NCBI GenBank assembly: GCA_022824305.1
Contig: JAJEAD010000039.1
Location: forward strand, 62,001 to 126,000
From: Gammaproteobacteria bacterium
Lineage (GTDB): Bacteria; Pseudomonadota; Gammaproteobacteria; HK1
DNA: 64,000 nucleotides
Reading direction: 5' to 3'
Under the pieces are notes generated by a model. The model did not search any database. It saw only the letters and a list, made by a program, of their open reading frames with translations, and had not been told where the DNA came from. The position numbers and the translations under genes are program-made. This document shows positions 16,128 to 24,847 of this stretch, piece by piece; positions within the stretch are counted from its first letter, which is position 1; each line of letters begins with the position of its first letter.

Positions 16128-17488
16128 AGGAAGGAACCCACGGCGACCGGCACGAGGCCGAGAAGCGGCTCGCCCGTCCTCGGAGCCATCCGAGCGTCGC
16201 CCCCCGCGAGGCGGCGCTGCTCGTGGGCCTCGTGCTGCCGGGCACGCCGGCGTGGGAGGCCGAGGACTCCCTCGACGAGCTCGGCCACCTCGCCGAGACC
16301 GCGATGCTCGCGGTGGCCGGACGGGTGCTGCAGGCGCAGCCGCGCATCGGCGCGACCTACTACATCGGCAAGGGCAAGGCCCACGAGCTCGAGGAGCGCG
16401 CGCACGGGTGCGGGGCGAGCGTCATCGTCTTCGACAACGACCTGTCGCCGGCGCAGATGCGCAACCTCGAGCGGCTTTCGGGCCTGCGCGTCCTCGACCG
16501 CAGCGCCGTCGTGCTCGACATCTTCGCCCGGCACGCCCGCACGCGCACCGCGATGGTGCAGGTGGAGCTCGCGCAGCTCGAGTACCTGTTGCCGCGCCTC
16601 ACCCGGCAGTGGACGCACCTCTCGCGCCAGGCCGGCGGCGGCGCCATCCGGGGCATGGGGGGGACCGGAGTGCGCGGTCCCGGCGAGACGCAGCTCGAGA
16701 TCGACCGCCGCCTGATCCGGGACCGCATCCGCAGCCTGCGGCGCGAGCTCGGCCGTATCGGCTCGCGGATGGCGACCTCGCGCAAGGGGCGCGGCGATCG
16801 CTTCCGTGTCGCCCTCGTGGGATACACCAACGCCGGCAAGTCCACTCTGATGCGGGCGCTCTCGGGCGCGGAGGTCCTCGTCGAGGACCGCCTCTTCGCC
16901 ACCCTCGATTCGACCACCCGCGCGGTGGATCTCGACGGGCGATGCACGGTGCTCCTCACCGACACCGTGGGTTTCATCAAGCGCCTGCCCCATCATCTCC
17001 TCGCCTCCTTCCGCGCCACCCTGGAAGAGGCGGTGGAGGCCGATCTGCTGCTCCACGTCGTGGACCTCTCACACCCGCACTGCGATCTCCAGATGGAGAC
17101 GGTGCGGAGCGTGCTCGAAACCCTCGGCATCGCGGACCGGCACACGCTCCTGGTGTACAACAAGGTCGACCGGGTGGTGCGGGGCGACGGAAACGGAGCT
17201 TGCCCGCGGCCCACCCTCCGGCCGGGGGCCGGCGTCGAGGTCTCGGCCCTGACCGGCGCAGGGCTCGATGATCTGCGGGCCCGGATCCGTGCCCGCTGCC
17301 GGGAGCGCGAGGTCATCCTGGACCTGCGCATCCCCCACGCCGAAGGACGCCTGCTCTCGCAGCTTCACGGACACGGCGAAGTGCTGGAGCGCTCTTCCGG
17401 CCCGACCGACGCCCGGGTGCGGGTCCGGATCGACCGGCGGTGGGCGGGGCGCCTGGGGCTGGCGCGATTCGAGGAGGGCGCCGCCTGA
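16124..17488 (+). CDS. hflX: GTPase HflX
   Basis: The ribosome-associated GTPase (about 454 residues) splits or rescues ribosomes under stress. It has the N-terminal HflX domain (about 20-170), the diagnostic linker GPGETQLEIDRR, then the G domain with G1 GYTNAGKSTL, G3 DTVGF and G4 NKVD, and a C-terminal domain ending RFEEGA. There is no in-frame ATG upstream of the conserved region; the TTG at 16124, overlapping the phyH stop, is the best available start but has no convincing ribosome site. In many gammaproteobacteria hflX sits beside hfq; here its neighbour is a dioxygenase gene. Confidence 0.9.
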   Translation: MKEGTHGDRHEAEKRLARPRSHPSVAPREAALLVGLVLPGTPAWEAEDSLDELGHLAETAMLAVAGRVLQAQPRIGATYYIGKGKAHELEERAHGCGASVIVFDNDLSPAQMRNLERLSGLRVLDRSAVVLDIFARHARTRTAMVQVELAQLEYLLPRLTRQWTHLSRQAGGGAIRGMGGTGVRGPGETQLEIDRRLIRDRIRSLRRELGRIGSRMATSRKGRGDRFRVALVGYTNAGKSTLMRALSGAEVLVEDRLFATLDSTTRAVDLDGRCTVLLTDTVGFIKRLPHHLLASFRATLEEAVEADLLLHVVDLSHPHCDLQMETVRSVLETLGIADRHTLLVYNKVDRVVRGDGNGACPRPTLRPGAGVEVSALTGAGLDDLRARIRARCREREVILDLRIPHAEGRLLSQLHGHGEVLERSSGPTDARVRVRIDRRWAGRLGLARFEEGAA

Positions 17489-17498
17489 TTTCCGTTCG

Positions 17499-17595
17499 CC
17501 GCAGTGTTTCCCCGACTTTCGTCGTGACGGCGCGCCTCGGCGCAGTCCATGCCGGCAGACTCGCGTCCGCAGCCGGAAATCGGTGAAACATTGCG
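17499..17595. repeat. Imperfect inverted repeat between convergent hflX and MFS genes
   Basis: The stretch at 17499-17520 (cgcagtgtttccccgac) returns in inverted form at 17573-17595 (ggtgaaacattgcg), with about 16 of 19 positions matching and roughly 50 bases between the arms. It sits where the two genes converge, so it may form a weak two-way transcription stop. No T-run accompanies it. Confidence 0.3.
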
Positions 17596-17672
17596 CTTGG
17601 CCGGGGGAACGACGAGACGGGCGCGGACGCGAAGGAAGGGGCCTGCGTTGCCGGCCGGTCCGTGACCGGCAA

Positions 17673-18914
17673 TCAGCTCCTGGGCGGCCGCGTTCCCGTG
17701 TCGTCGCTGGTGAAGCGCAGCACTGCCGCCGCGCACAGGAAGAGCGCCGAGCCCGACGCGAAGGCGGCGGAGTAGCTGCCGGTGAGGTCGTAGGAGGCGC
17801 CGGCGAGCAGGGGCCCGACGGTGAAGGTGATGATCGTGCTCATGTTGATGAGCCCGAGAATGGCGCCGTAGTGGCGTACCCCGAAGGTCTCCTGGACGAT
17901 GAGGAGGAGGAGCACCCCGGTACCGCCCATGAAGAGCCCGTAGATCGGCGTGATCGCCAGCATCAGCAGGGGGCTCGGCGCGAAGGCGAGGCAGAGCACC
18001 GCGACGGCGTGGCCCACCAGGTCGAAGATGAAGGCCCGCCGCGCGCCGAAGCGCTCCGCGAGGAGGCCGAAGCAGATCTTTCCGGCGATGCCGCTCGCCG
18101 CGAGCAGCCCGAGGGCGAGCGAAGCGACGGTGAGGCTCGCGCCCTCGTTGCCGAGGTGGACCACCACGTGCGGCAGGATGGTGGCGTAGGTGAAGCAGCC
18201 GAGGCAGACCGCCACCGCGATCACGTAGAAGCTGCGGGTGCGCAGCGCGCGCCGCGTCGTCCAGTGCTCTTCTTCTCCCTCCGAAGGCGCCGCGTCCTGC
18301 GTCCCGGACGCGTCGGACCCGGCCGGGGCGCCCAGGGGACGCTCCCGCACCACGAGGAGGGAGTAGAGGGCGACGCCGAAGCAGGTCAGGCCGATCGCGA
18401 TGTACGCATCACGCCAGGTGCCGAGCGCGAGGATCAGCGCGGTCGCCGGCGGGACCACGAGCCCGCCGAAGTTGGCGCCCGCGTTCGTGATCCCCATCAT
18501 GCGACCGCGGGTGCGCCGGAACCACAGGCCGATGAGACGCCCGGCGGGCAGAATGGTGGTGCCCGCGAAAGGCACGAGCTGGAGGAAGCTCAGCGCGTAC
18601 CAGTGCCAGAGCTCGCTCATGAAGGGTCGGAGCATGAAGCTCGTGCCCATCGTCAGCAGCGACCCGACCATGACGGGACGGGCCCCGTAGCGGTCCATCA
18701 GGCGTCCGAGCACAGGCGCGGCCAGCGTGCCGAGCGCGGTGAAGGACAGCGACGCGCTGATCTGGGTGCGGGTCCAGCCGAAGGCCTCCTCCAGGGGCTC
18801 GACGAAGTGGCCGAACGCGTACTGCGTCGCGCCGATCGAGATCGACATCGAGAGGAACGCGGCGGAGGCGGCGAGCCAGCCGCGGACCGGGTCCCGCGAG
18901 CTGGGAGGGGTCAA
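17673..18914 (-). CDS. Major facilitator superfamily transporter
   Basis: The 413-residue protein has about 12 membrane helices and the MFS loop motif after helix 2 (GRLMDRYGARP), with a second copy of the pattern after helix 8 (AERFGARR). A charged cytoplasmic loop of about 30 residues joins the two halves. The pattern resembles monocarboxylate/oxalate-formate-type carriers, but the substrate is open. The start is a TTG at 18914 that overlaps the stop of the phosphoribosyltransferase gene (TTGA), so the two genes are probably translated together at the end of the purine block. Confidence 0.8.
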   Translation of the reverse strand: MTPPSSRDPVRGWLAASAAFLSMSISIGATQYAFGHFVEPLEEAFGWTRTQISASLSFTALGTLAAPVLGRLMDRYGARPVMVGSLLTMGTSFMLRPFMSELWHWYALSFLQLVPFAGTTILPAGRLIGLWFRRTRGRMMGITNAGANFGGLVVPPATALILALGTWRDAYIAIGLTCFGVALYSLLVVRERPLGAPAGSDASGTQDAAPSEGEEEHWTTRRALRTRSFYVIAVAVCLGCFTYATILPHVVVHLGNEGASLTVASLALGLLAASGIAGKICFGLLAERFGARRAFIFDLVGHAVAVLCLAFAPSPLLMLAITPIYGLFMGGTGVLLLLIVQETFGVRHYGAILGLINMSTIITFTVGPLLAGASYDLTGSYSAAFASGSALFLCAAAVLRFTSDDTGTRPPRS

Positions 18915-19513
18915 AGCCGGTGCGCGAAGGGCTCGATTCCGAGCTTGTTGCGCAGGATCTCCTCACGGGTCAGACCGTGCAGCTCGTGGGGGAAGACCAG
19001 CCAGCGCTCCGTCTCGTGAACGTAGTAGTCGGGCACCCGCTCGGTGCGGTTGTTGCCCGGCTTGAAGTAGACGGTGGCGATCCGGGTGTCAGTGGGAGCG
19101 TTGCGGCGGGCCTTGCGCCGCAGGTGGGAGATCACCGCGTCTATGCTGAGCCCGGTGTCGAACACGTCGTCGACGATGAGCAGGCTCTGATCCGCGTTCA
19201 CGTTGTCGATGATGTACTGCATGCCGTGGACGCGGATCCGGGACCCGGTGCGGGCGATCCCCCGGTAGAAGGACGTGCGGATCGCGATGTGGTCGGTCTT
19301 GACGTCGAAGAAGTCCAGGAGCTCCTGCACCGCGATCCCGACCGGGGTGCCGCCCCGCCACACCCCCACGATGAAGCTCGGGCGGAAGCCGCTGTCGAGG
19401 ATCTGCATGCCGAGGCGGAAGGAGTCCTCGAGCAGGGACTGGGCGCTGATGTAGGTCTTGGGGACTGCCGCCGGTTCGGAGTGGGACCGGATCTCGGCGA
19501 GGTATTCGGCCAT
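18911..19513 (-). CDS. Purine phosphoribosyltransferase, hypoxanthine/xanthine type
   Basis: The 200-residue protein is a type I phosphoribosyltransferase. The PRPP-binding loop is clear (LLIVDDVFDTGLSIDAV), preceded by an N-terminal substrate strand with FIVGVWRGGTPVG. Enzymes of this class join a purine base to PRPP, giving IMP, XMP or GMP. The location downstream of urate-degradation and nucleoside-import genes supports a purine substrate; xanthine versus hypoxanthine cannot be told. The gene begins with an ATG, 84 bases after uraD, and its stop overlaps the MFS start. Confidence 0.8.
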   Translation of the reverse strand: MAEYLAEIRSHSEPAAVPKTYISAQSLLEDSFRLGMQILDSGFRPSFIVGVWRGGTPVGIAVQELLDFFDVKTDHIAIRTSFYRGIARTGSRIRVHGMQYIIDNVNADQSLLIVDDVFDTGLSIDAVISHLRRKARRNAPTDTRIATVYFKPGNNRTERVPDYYVHETERWLVFPHELHGLTREEILRNKLGIEPFAHRL

Positions 19514-19597
19514 GGAACTGCGCTCGGACGCTTCGGGCGGCGGGGAGTGTAGCCTGAACGGAGGGTCTTGGCCGCCCGGTCGCCGCCGCGCCGCCTG

Positions 19598-20110
19598 CTA
19601 CGCCTCGACCTGCTCCTCGATCCGGAATCGGATGATGCGCAGCACCTGTTCCAGTGCGGCCTCGCGCTCGAGCTCCACCGGGCGGGGGAGACGGTGCTCG
19701 AAGGCGGCCAGGATCTGCGCGCCGCTCGCGCCCCTGACCGCGAGGATGAAGGGAAAGCCGAAGCGCTCGCGGTAGGCGCGGTTGCATGACTCGAAGCGTG
19801 CGCGCTCCTCGGGGCCCAGCCGGTCGAGGCCGGCGCCGGCCTGCTCGCGCCGCGAGTCCGCGCTCAGGGCGCCGAGTCGGGTGGCGAGATCCGGATGTGC
19901 GCGCAGCAGCGCGAGGCGCGCCTCCTCCGATCCGCCGCGCACCGCGTCGGCGAAGGCCGCCACCATGCTCTCCCGACTCGGAAAGGGACGCCGGCGCGCC
20001 GCCCCGGCCGCGACCCAGGGCGAGTGCTCGGCGACACCGCCGAAGCGGGCGACGAAATCCGCCTCGGCGAGGGCGTTCACTGCGGCGAGGCGGAGCGGGG
20101 AGGCGCTCAC
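19598..20110 (-). CDS. uraD: 2-oxo-4-hydroxy-4-carboxy-5-ureidoimidazoline (OHCU) decarboxylase
   Basis: UraD converts OHCU to S-allantoin, the last step of the three-step urate-to-allantoin route. The 170-residue protein shows the hallmark EHSPWVA stretch and HPDLATRLG with the conserved catalytic His, followed by NRAYRERFGFPFILAVRG, which is highly conserved in the family. The start is a GTG that overlaps the puuD stop (GTGA), so the two urate genes are coupled. No hydroxyisourate hydrolase gene is present in the window; that middle step would need a gene elsewhere or proceed spontaneously. Confidence 0.92.
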   Translation of the reverse strand: MSASPLRLAAVNALAEADFVARFGGVAEHSPWVAAGAARRRPFPSRESMVAAFADAVRGGSEEARLALLRAHPDLATRLGALSADSRREQAGAGLDRLGPEERARFESCNRAYRERFGFPFILAVRGASGAQILAAFEHRLPRPVELEREAALEQVLRIIRFRIEEQVEA

Positions 20111-21297
20111 GGTGACGGGTCGGAGAGCCAGGCGCCGAGAAGGCGGCGCTCCTCCTCGTCCATGCCGCTGAGGTTGCCGAGCGGCATGACGTGGGTCTCG
20201 ACCGCGTTCTGCCGCACGAGCGGCGCGTAGCGGCGCAGGTCTTCCAGCGTCTCCAGCACCATGTTGGCGGGGGGCGTGCGGAAGACCTGGCTTGCGGGCT
20301 CGTGGGCGTGGCAGGTGGTGCAGTGAACGTGAACGATCTCCAGGACCCGCGCGCCGTCCACCGCCGGCGCGCCGCTTCCGGCGTCACGGGGCGCGGGCGT
20401 GGTCATCCACAGGGCGGCGACGAGGCACGCCGCGATGACGGGTGCGGCCCAGGCGAGCGCCCCGGCGGGGCGCCCCACCTCGACGCGCACCAGGAGATGG
20501 CGGGCGCTCGCGCCTCCGATGACGATCAGCCCCACGAGCAGCCACGCCTGCGGATGGCCGGTGAGCAGGGGGTAGTGGCCGCTGACCATCAGCACGAGCA
20601 CCGGGAGCGTCAGGTACGTGTTGTGCACCGAGCGCTGTTTTCCGATGGCGCCGTGGCGCGGGTGCGGATCCACGCCCGCACGCAGGGCGGCGACGATCTT
20701 CCGCTGGTGCGGGATGATCACCGCGAACACGTTGGCGGCCATGATGGTGCCGGCGAGCGCGCCGACGTGGACCAGCGCGCTGCGCGCGCTGAACACGTGG
20801 GTGTAGGCCCAGGCCGCGGCGAGGATCAGGACGAACACCAGCCCCGCCAGGAGCACCGGGTGATCGCCGGCACGGGAACGGCAGAGGCCGTCGTACACGA
20901 ACCACCCGAAGGCGAGGCTCGCGATCGAAATGACGATGGCCTGGGGCGCGTCGAGCGCCATCACCGCGGGATCGATGAGCCAGACCCCGGGGTTGAGGTA
21001 GTACTGCACCACCATCAGCGCGAAGCCGGTGAGCCAGGTGAGATAGGCCTCCCACCGGAACCAGACGAGGTGGGAGGGCAGGGCGTCCGGCGCGACCTGG
21101 TACTTCTCGACGTGGTAGAAGCCCCCGCCGTGCACCTGCCAGGCGCTGCCCGCGACCCCCGGCGCCGCCCCCGCCCGACGCTCGAGCGAGAGGTCGAGGG
21201 CGATGAAGTAGAAGGAGGTGCCGATCCAGCCAATGCCGGCAATGAGGTGCGCCCAGCGCAGCAGCAGGTTCAGCCAGTCCGCGGCGAAGGCGCTCAT
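20107..21297 (-). CDS. puuD: Membrane urate hydroxylase with C-terminal cytochrome c domain
   Basis: PuuD oxidises urate to 5-hydroxyisourate in the inner membrane and passes electrons to a cytochrome chain instead of to oxygen. The 396-residue protein has an N-terminal membrane domain of about eight helices (WAHLIAGIGWIGTSFYF, then HVEKYQVAP typical of PuuD), followed from about residue 310 by a c-type cytochrome with the haem motif CTTCH (326-330) and a downstream Met candidate in HVMPLGN. The start at 21297 has a GGAGG site six bases upstream; a longer frame from 21315 is possible but lacks one. It is the first gene of the puuD-uraD-phosphoribosyltransferase-MFS run. Confidence 0.9.
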   Translation of the reverse strand: MSAFAADWLNLLLRWAHLIAGIGWIGTSFYFIALDLSLERRAGAAPGVAGSAWQVHGGGFYHVEKYQVAPDALPSHLVWFRWEAYLTWLTGFALMVVQYYLNPGVWLIDPAVMALDAPQAIVISIASLAFGWFVYDGLCRSRAGDHPVLLAGLVFVLILAAAWAYTHVFSARSALVHVGALAGTIMAANVFAVIIPHQRKIVAALRAGVDPHPRHGAIGKQRSVHNTYLTLPVLVLMVSGHYPLLTGHPQAWLLVGLIVIGGASARHLLVRVEVGRPAGALAWAAPVIAACLVAALWMTTPAPRDAGSGAPAVDGARVLEIVHVHCTTCHAHEPASQVFRTPPANMVLETLEDLRRYAPLVRQNAVETHVMPLGNLSGMDEEERRLLGAWLSDPSP

Positions 21298-21520
21298 CGT
21301 GCCTCCGCGGAGCACGCCCGCGAGGCCCCCGACGGACTGCGTCCGGTGCTGTCGCGATGCATCCTCGGCTGCCTCATTCCGCCGCCGGCCTCGGGTCCCG
21401 CACTGCCTCGGTGCCGCGAATCATGGTGCGTTCCCACGGGCAGATTCTGTCAAGAGCAGGAAGGTGCCCACCCCGGCCCTGCCGGGCCGGAGTGGGCGTG
21501 CGGAGGTGGCGCTGCGTGCG

Positions 21521-22588
21521 CTATTGCGGCAGCTCGTCGTCGACGCCCTTCACGTACCAGTTCATGCCGAGCAGGACGCCGTCGTCGAGGTGCTCGCCTT
21601 CGCCGATGACCATTTCGCCGTCCTGGCGGTAGATGGGACCGGCAAAGGGGTGCATGGCGCCGCTGCGGATCTTCTCGGTCGTGTCCGCCGCCATCGCGGC
21701 GACGTCGTCGGGCATGTTCGTGAAGGGGGCCATCACGACCATGCCTTCGGCCATCCCGTCCCAGGTGTCCGAGGACTCCCAGGAGCCGTCGAGGACGGCC
21801 TGGGTGCGGGCGACGTAGTAGGGTCCCCAGTTGTCGATGATCGAGGTGAGCTGGGCCTTCGGCGCGAAGTGGATCATGTCCGACGCCTGGCCGAAGCCGA
21901 GCACGCCCTTCTCCTGCGCGGTCTGGATGGGCGCGGTGGAGTCGGTGTGCTGGGCGATGATGTCCGCGCCCTGGCCGATCATGACCTCGGCCGCGTCCTT
22001 CTCCTTGCCCGGATCGAACCAGGAGTTCACCCACACCACCTTGACCTTGAAGTCGGGGTTGACGGACTGGGCGCCGAGCATGAAGGCGTTGATGCCGCGC
22101 ACCACCTCGGGGATGGGGAAGGAGGCCACGTAGCCCGCGACCCCGCTCTTCGACATCTTCGCCGCGATCTGACCGATCACGTAGCGGCCCTCGTAGAAAC
22201 GCGCGATGTAGGTCGACACGTTGTCGGAGCGCTTGTAGCCGGTGGCGTGCTCGAACTTCACGTCCGGGAAGTTCTCGGCGACCTTGATGGTGGGGTCCAT
22301 GTAGCCGAAGGAGGTTGTGAAGACGAGGCCGGCGCCGTCGCGCACGAGGCGGGTGATGGCGCGCTCCGCGTCCGGTCCTTCGGGCACGCTCTCGACGTAC
22401 ACCGTCTCGACCTTGTCACCGAGCTGGTCCTCGAGCATGAGGCGTCCCTGGTCGTGGGTGTAGGTCCACCCGTGGTCGCCGATGGGGCCGACATAGAGGA
22501 ATGCGACCTTCAGCTTGTCGTCGCCCGACACCGCGGTGACCGCGAGCGAGAGCGCGAGGCCGGCGGCCATTGCGAGCATTTTCTTCAT
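21521..22588 (-). CDS. BMP family substrate-binding protein (nucleoside/purine-type ABC importer)
   Basis: The 355-residue periplasmic protein begins with a Sec signal peptide (MKKMLAMAAGLALSLAVTAVSG). The mature part is a basic-membrane-protein/PnrA-type binding domain: VAFLYVGPIGDHGWTYTHDQ at the N-terminus, the GYKRSDNVSTYIARFYEGRY stretch and GVLGFGQASDM are family markers. PnrA-like proteins bind purine nucleosides. No lipobox Cys follows the signal. It lies downstream of two permeases and an ATPase of the matching ABC class, and upstream of puuD, so a purine or urate-related ligand is likely. A strong ribosome site (GAGGAG) precedes the ATG. Confidence 0.88.
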   Translation of the reverse strand: MKKMLAMAAGLALSLAVTAVSGDDKLKVAFLYVGPIGDHGWTYTHDQGRLMLEDQLGDKVETVYVESVPEGPDAERAITRLVRDGAGLVFTTSFGYMDPTIKVAENFPDVKFEHATGYKRSDNVSTYIARFYEGRYVIGQIAAKMSKSGVAGYVASFPIPEVVRGINAFMLGAQSVNPDFKVKVVWVNSWFDPGKEKDAAEVMIGQGADIIAQHTDSTAPIQTAQEKGVLGFGQASDMIHFAPKAQLTSIIDNWGPYYVARTQAVLDGSWESSDTWDGMAEGMVVMAPFTNMPDDVAAMAADTTEKIRSGAMHPFAGPIYRQDGEMVIGEGEHLDDGVLLGMNWYVKGVDDELPQ

Positions 22589-22660
22589 GGGATGTTCTCC
22601 TCTTCAGAGTTTCCGTGGTTGGATGTCGTGATGCCTGGCGCCGGGGAGCCAGGTCCGGGA

Positions 22661-22685
22661 CGCTGCCTTCGCCGAAGGCGCAGCG
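22661..22685 (-). other. Stable hairpin between permease and BMP genes
   Basis: A 25-base near-palindrome forms a stem of about 10 bp with a two-base bulge and a three-base loop. It lies in the 247-base gap between the second permease gene and the BMP gene, in their direction of transcription. Hairpins in this position can stop part of the transcripts or protect mRNA ends, letting the binding protein be made in different amounts from the membrane parts. No T-run follows. Confidence 0.35.
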
Positions 22686-22835
22686 ACCCATGTCGACACG
22701 AACGCCCTGCTCTCGGCCCTGCTCCTCCCGGGAAACAGGGGCCGCGTTCGAAGCGACAGAAAGTCAATGTATTCAGCAGGTTGAAACGGGCAGCGACGCC
22801 TGGACGGCGACCGGATTGCCGAGTCCGGAGGCGGA

Positions 22836-23756
22836 TCATCGGTCCGGCACGAAGGTCTGGCCGATGCAGGCAGGGGTGTTCACTTTCGTCAGGAGACGAT
22901 TGCCGGAGATCACCACCAGCGCCGCGATGGTCACGAGATAGGGCAGCGAGGAGAGCAGCTGCGAGGGGATGCCGATGCCGATGCCCTGGACGTAGAGGCC
23001 CATGATCCACACCGTGCCGAAGAGGTAGGCGCCGACCGCGACCCGCCGCGGGGCCCAGGTGGAGAAGACGACGAGGGCCAGCGCGATCCAGCCCCGGCCC
23101 GCGCTCATGTTCTCGATCCACAGGGGAGTGTAGGCGAGCGAGAGGTATCCTCCGGCGAGCCCCGAGCAGAGACCGCCGAATGCGATGCAGCCGTAGCGCA
23201 CCGCGATCACGCGGTAGCCGAGCGCGTGGGCCGAGTGGTGGTTGCCTCCGGTGGCACGGATCACCAGGCCCAGTCGGGTGCGCGAGAGGACCCAGGCCAC
23301 GAGCGCGGTGAGGGCGAGCGACGCGTAGACGAGCAGGTCCTGCCCGAAGAGCACCGGGCCGAGCAGCGGCAGGTCGCTCAGCCCGGGAACGTGGATCGGG
23401 GTGAGCTTCACCCCCGGCAGACCGGTGAAGCCCTCGCCGATCAGGCCGGAGAGTCCGAGGCCGAAGAGGGTGAGCGCGAGGCCGGTGGCGACCTGGTTCG
23501 TCACCAGGGTCTGGGTGAGGAAGGCGAAGAGCAGCGACATTGCGATGCCCGCGCCCACCGCCGCCACCACGCCGAGCGCGGCCGAGCCCGTGGTGTACGC
23601 GGCCGCGAACCCGGCCACCGCCCCCATCACCATCATCCCCTCGACCCCGAGGTTGAGCACCCCGGAGCGCTCGGTGACGAGCTCCCCGATCGCCGCGAGC
23701 AGGAGTGGCGTCGACGCGGTGATGACCGTCAGCAGGACCGCTTCGAGCGCGCTCAT
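22836..23756 (-). CDS. ABC transporter permease, nucleoside type (second permease)
   Basis: The 306-residue membrane protein has eight to nine helices and the BPD_transp_2 motifs of branched-chain/nucleoside importers: the N-terminal GELVTERSGVLNLGVEGMM is the classic marker of the shorter nucleoside permease, and HALGYRVIAVRYGCIAFGG is the cytoplasmic loop that contacts the ATPase. Its start overlaps the end of the preceding permease (ATGA at 23753-23756). With that permease it forms the membrane channel for the BMP-dependent importer. Confidence 0.9.
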   Translation of the reverse strand: MSALEAVLLTVITASTPLLLAAIGELVTERSGVLNLGVEGMMVMGAVAGFAAAYTTGSAALGVVAAVGAGIAMSLLFAFLTQTLVTNQVATGLALTLFGLGLSGLIGEGFTGLPGVKLTPIHVPGLSDLPLLGPVLFGQDLLVYASLALTALVAWVLSRTRLGLVIRATGGNHHSAHALGYRVIAVRYGCIAFGGLCSGLAGGYLSLAYTPLWIENMSAGRGWIALALVVFSTWAPRRVAVGAYLFGTVWIMGLYVQGIGIGIPSQLLSSLPYLVTIAALVVISGNRLLTKVNTPACIGQTFVPDR

Positions 23757-24847
23757 GGCGCTTGCTCCGCGCCGGCCGTCCCTGCGCCCGGGCGTCGCCC
23801 GAAGCGCAGGCGGTAGCGGATCAGCGTGTCGCAGGCGAGGATGAAGAAGAGCAGCATGCCCTGGAAGACCTGGGTGGTCTTGCCCGAGATGCCGAGCACG
23901 ATCTGGGCCGACTCGCCGCCGAGATAGCTGATGCCGAGCACCAGGCCCGCCAGCAGCACCACGACCGGGTTCAGGCGCCCGAGAAAGGCCACGATGATCG
24001 CGATGAATCCGTAGCCGGGCGAGATGGAGGGCTGGAGCTGCCCTACCGGTCCCGCCACCTCGCAGATGCCGGCCAGCCCCGCGAGCCCGCCGGAGATACC
24101 GAAGCACAGCCACACCGTGCGCGAGCGGGAGAAGCCTCCGAAGGCGGCGGCGCGGGGCGCTTCTCCGCTCACCCGGATCTCGAAGCCCTTGAGCGTGCGG
24201 GCCATGAACACGAAGAGCAGCGCGACCGCGATGAGCGCGAGAAGCGCGCCGAGATGCACGCGCCCCGCCCCGAGGGTGGGCAGGCTCTGCCAGGCCTGGA
24301 ACTCGATCGATTCGGGAAAGTTGTAGCCGCCCGGGTCACGCCAGGGCCCGCGCACCAGCCAGTCGAGGAGATACTGCGCGACGTAGACCAGCATGAGGCT
24401 GGTCAGGATCTCGTTCACCCCGAAGCGGTTGCGCAGCAGGGCGGGGACCGCCGCCCACGCCATTCCCCCGAGCGTGCCGAGGAGGAGCATCAGGGGCAGC
24501 ACCAGGAAGGAGTCCCAGTGCGGCGCGAGTATCGGCACCGAGGCGCCGGCGATGGCCCCGACCGTGAGCTGGCCTTCCGCGCCGATGTTCCAGATGTTGG
24601 CGCGGAAGCACACCGCGAGCCCGACGCCGATCAGCACGAGCGGCGCCGTCTTGACGATCAGCTCCTCGATCGACCACAGGGTGGTGACCGGCTCCACGAA
24701 GTAGATGAAGAGCGCGCGCAACGGGTCGAGCCCGCTCGCGGCGAAGATGATGGCGCCCGCGATCACGGTGAGCGCGATGGCGATCAGGGGGGAGATCACA
24801 CTCATGGCGCGGCTTCGCTCCGGGCGCTGCTCGAGCCAGAGTCTCAC
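23753..24847 (-). CDS. ABC transporter permease, nucleoside type (first permease)
   Basis: The 364-residue permease carries the long-form marker ANIWNIGAEGQLTVGAI and the coupling loop EAPRAAAFGGFSRSR. The GTG at 24847 is preferred over the ATG at 24805: it overlaps the ATPase stop (GTGA) and adds the charged N-terminus MRLWLEQRPERSRAM that is usual in proteobacterial members. Together with the following permease, the ATPase and the BMP protein it makes a complete importer. Confidence 0.9.
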   Translation of the reverse strand: MRLWLEQRPERSRAMSVISPLIAIALTVIAGAIIFAASGLDPLRALFIYFVEPVTTLWSIEELIVKTAPLVLIGVGLAVCFRANIWNIGAEGQLTVGAIAGASVPILAPHWDSFLVLPLMLLLGTLGGMAWAAVPALLRNRFGVNEILTSLMLVYVAQYLLDWLVRGPWRDPGGYNFPESIEFQAWQSLPTLGAGRVHLGALLALIAVALLFVFMARTLKGFEIRVSGEAPRAAAFGGFSRSRTVWLCFGISGGLAGLAGICEVAGPVGQLQPSISPGYGFIAIIVAFLGRLNPVVVLLAGLVLGISYLGGESAQIVLGISGKTTQVFQGMLLFFILACDTLIRYRLRFGRRPGAGTAGAEQAP

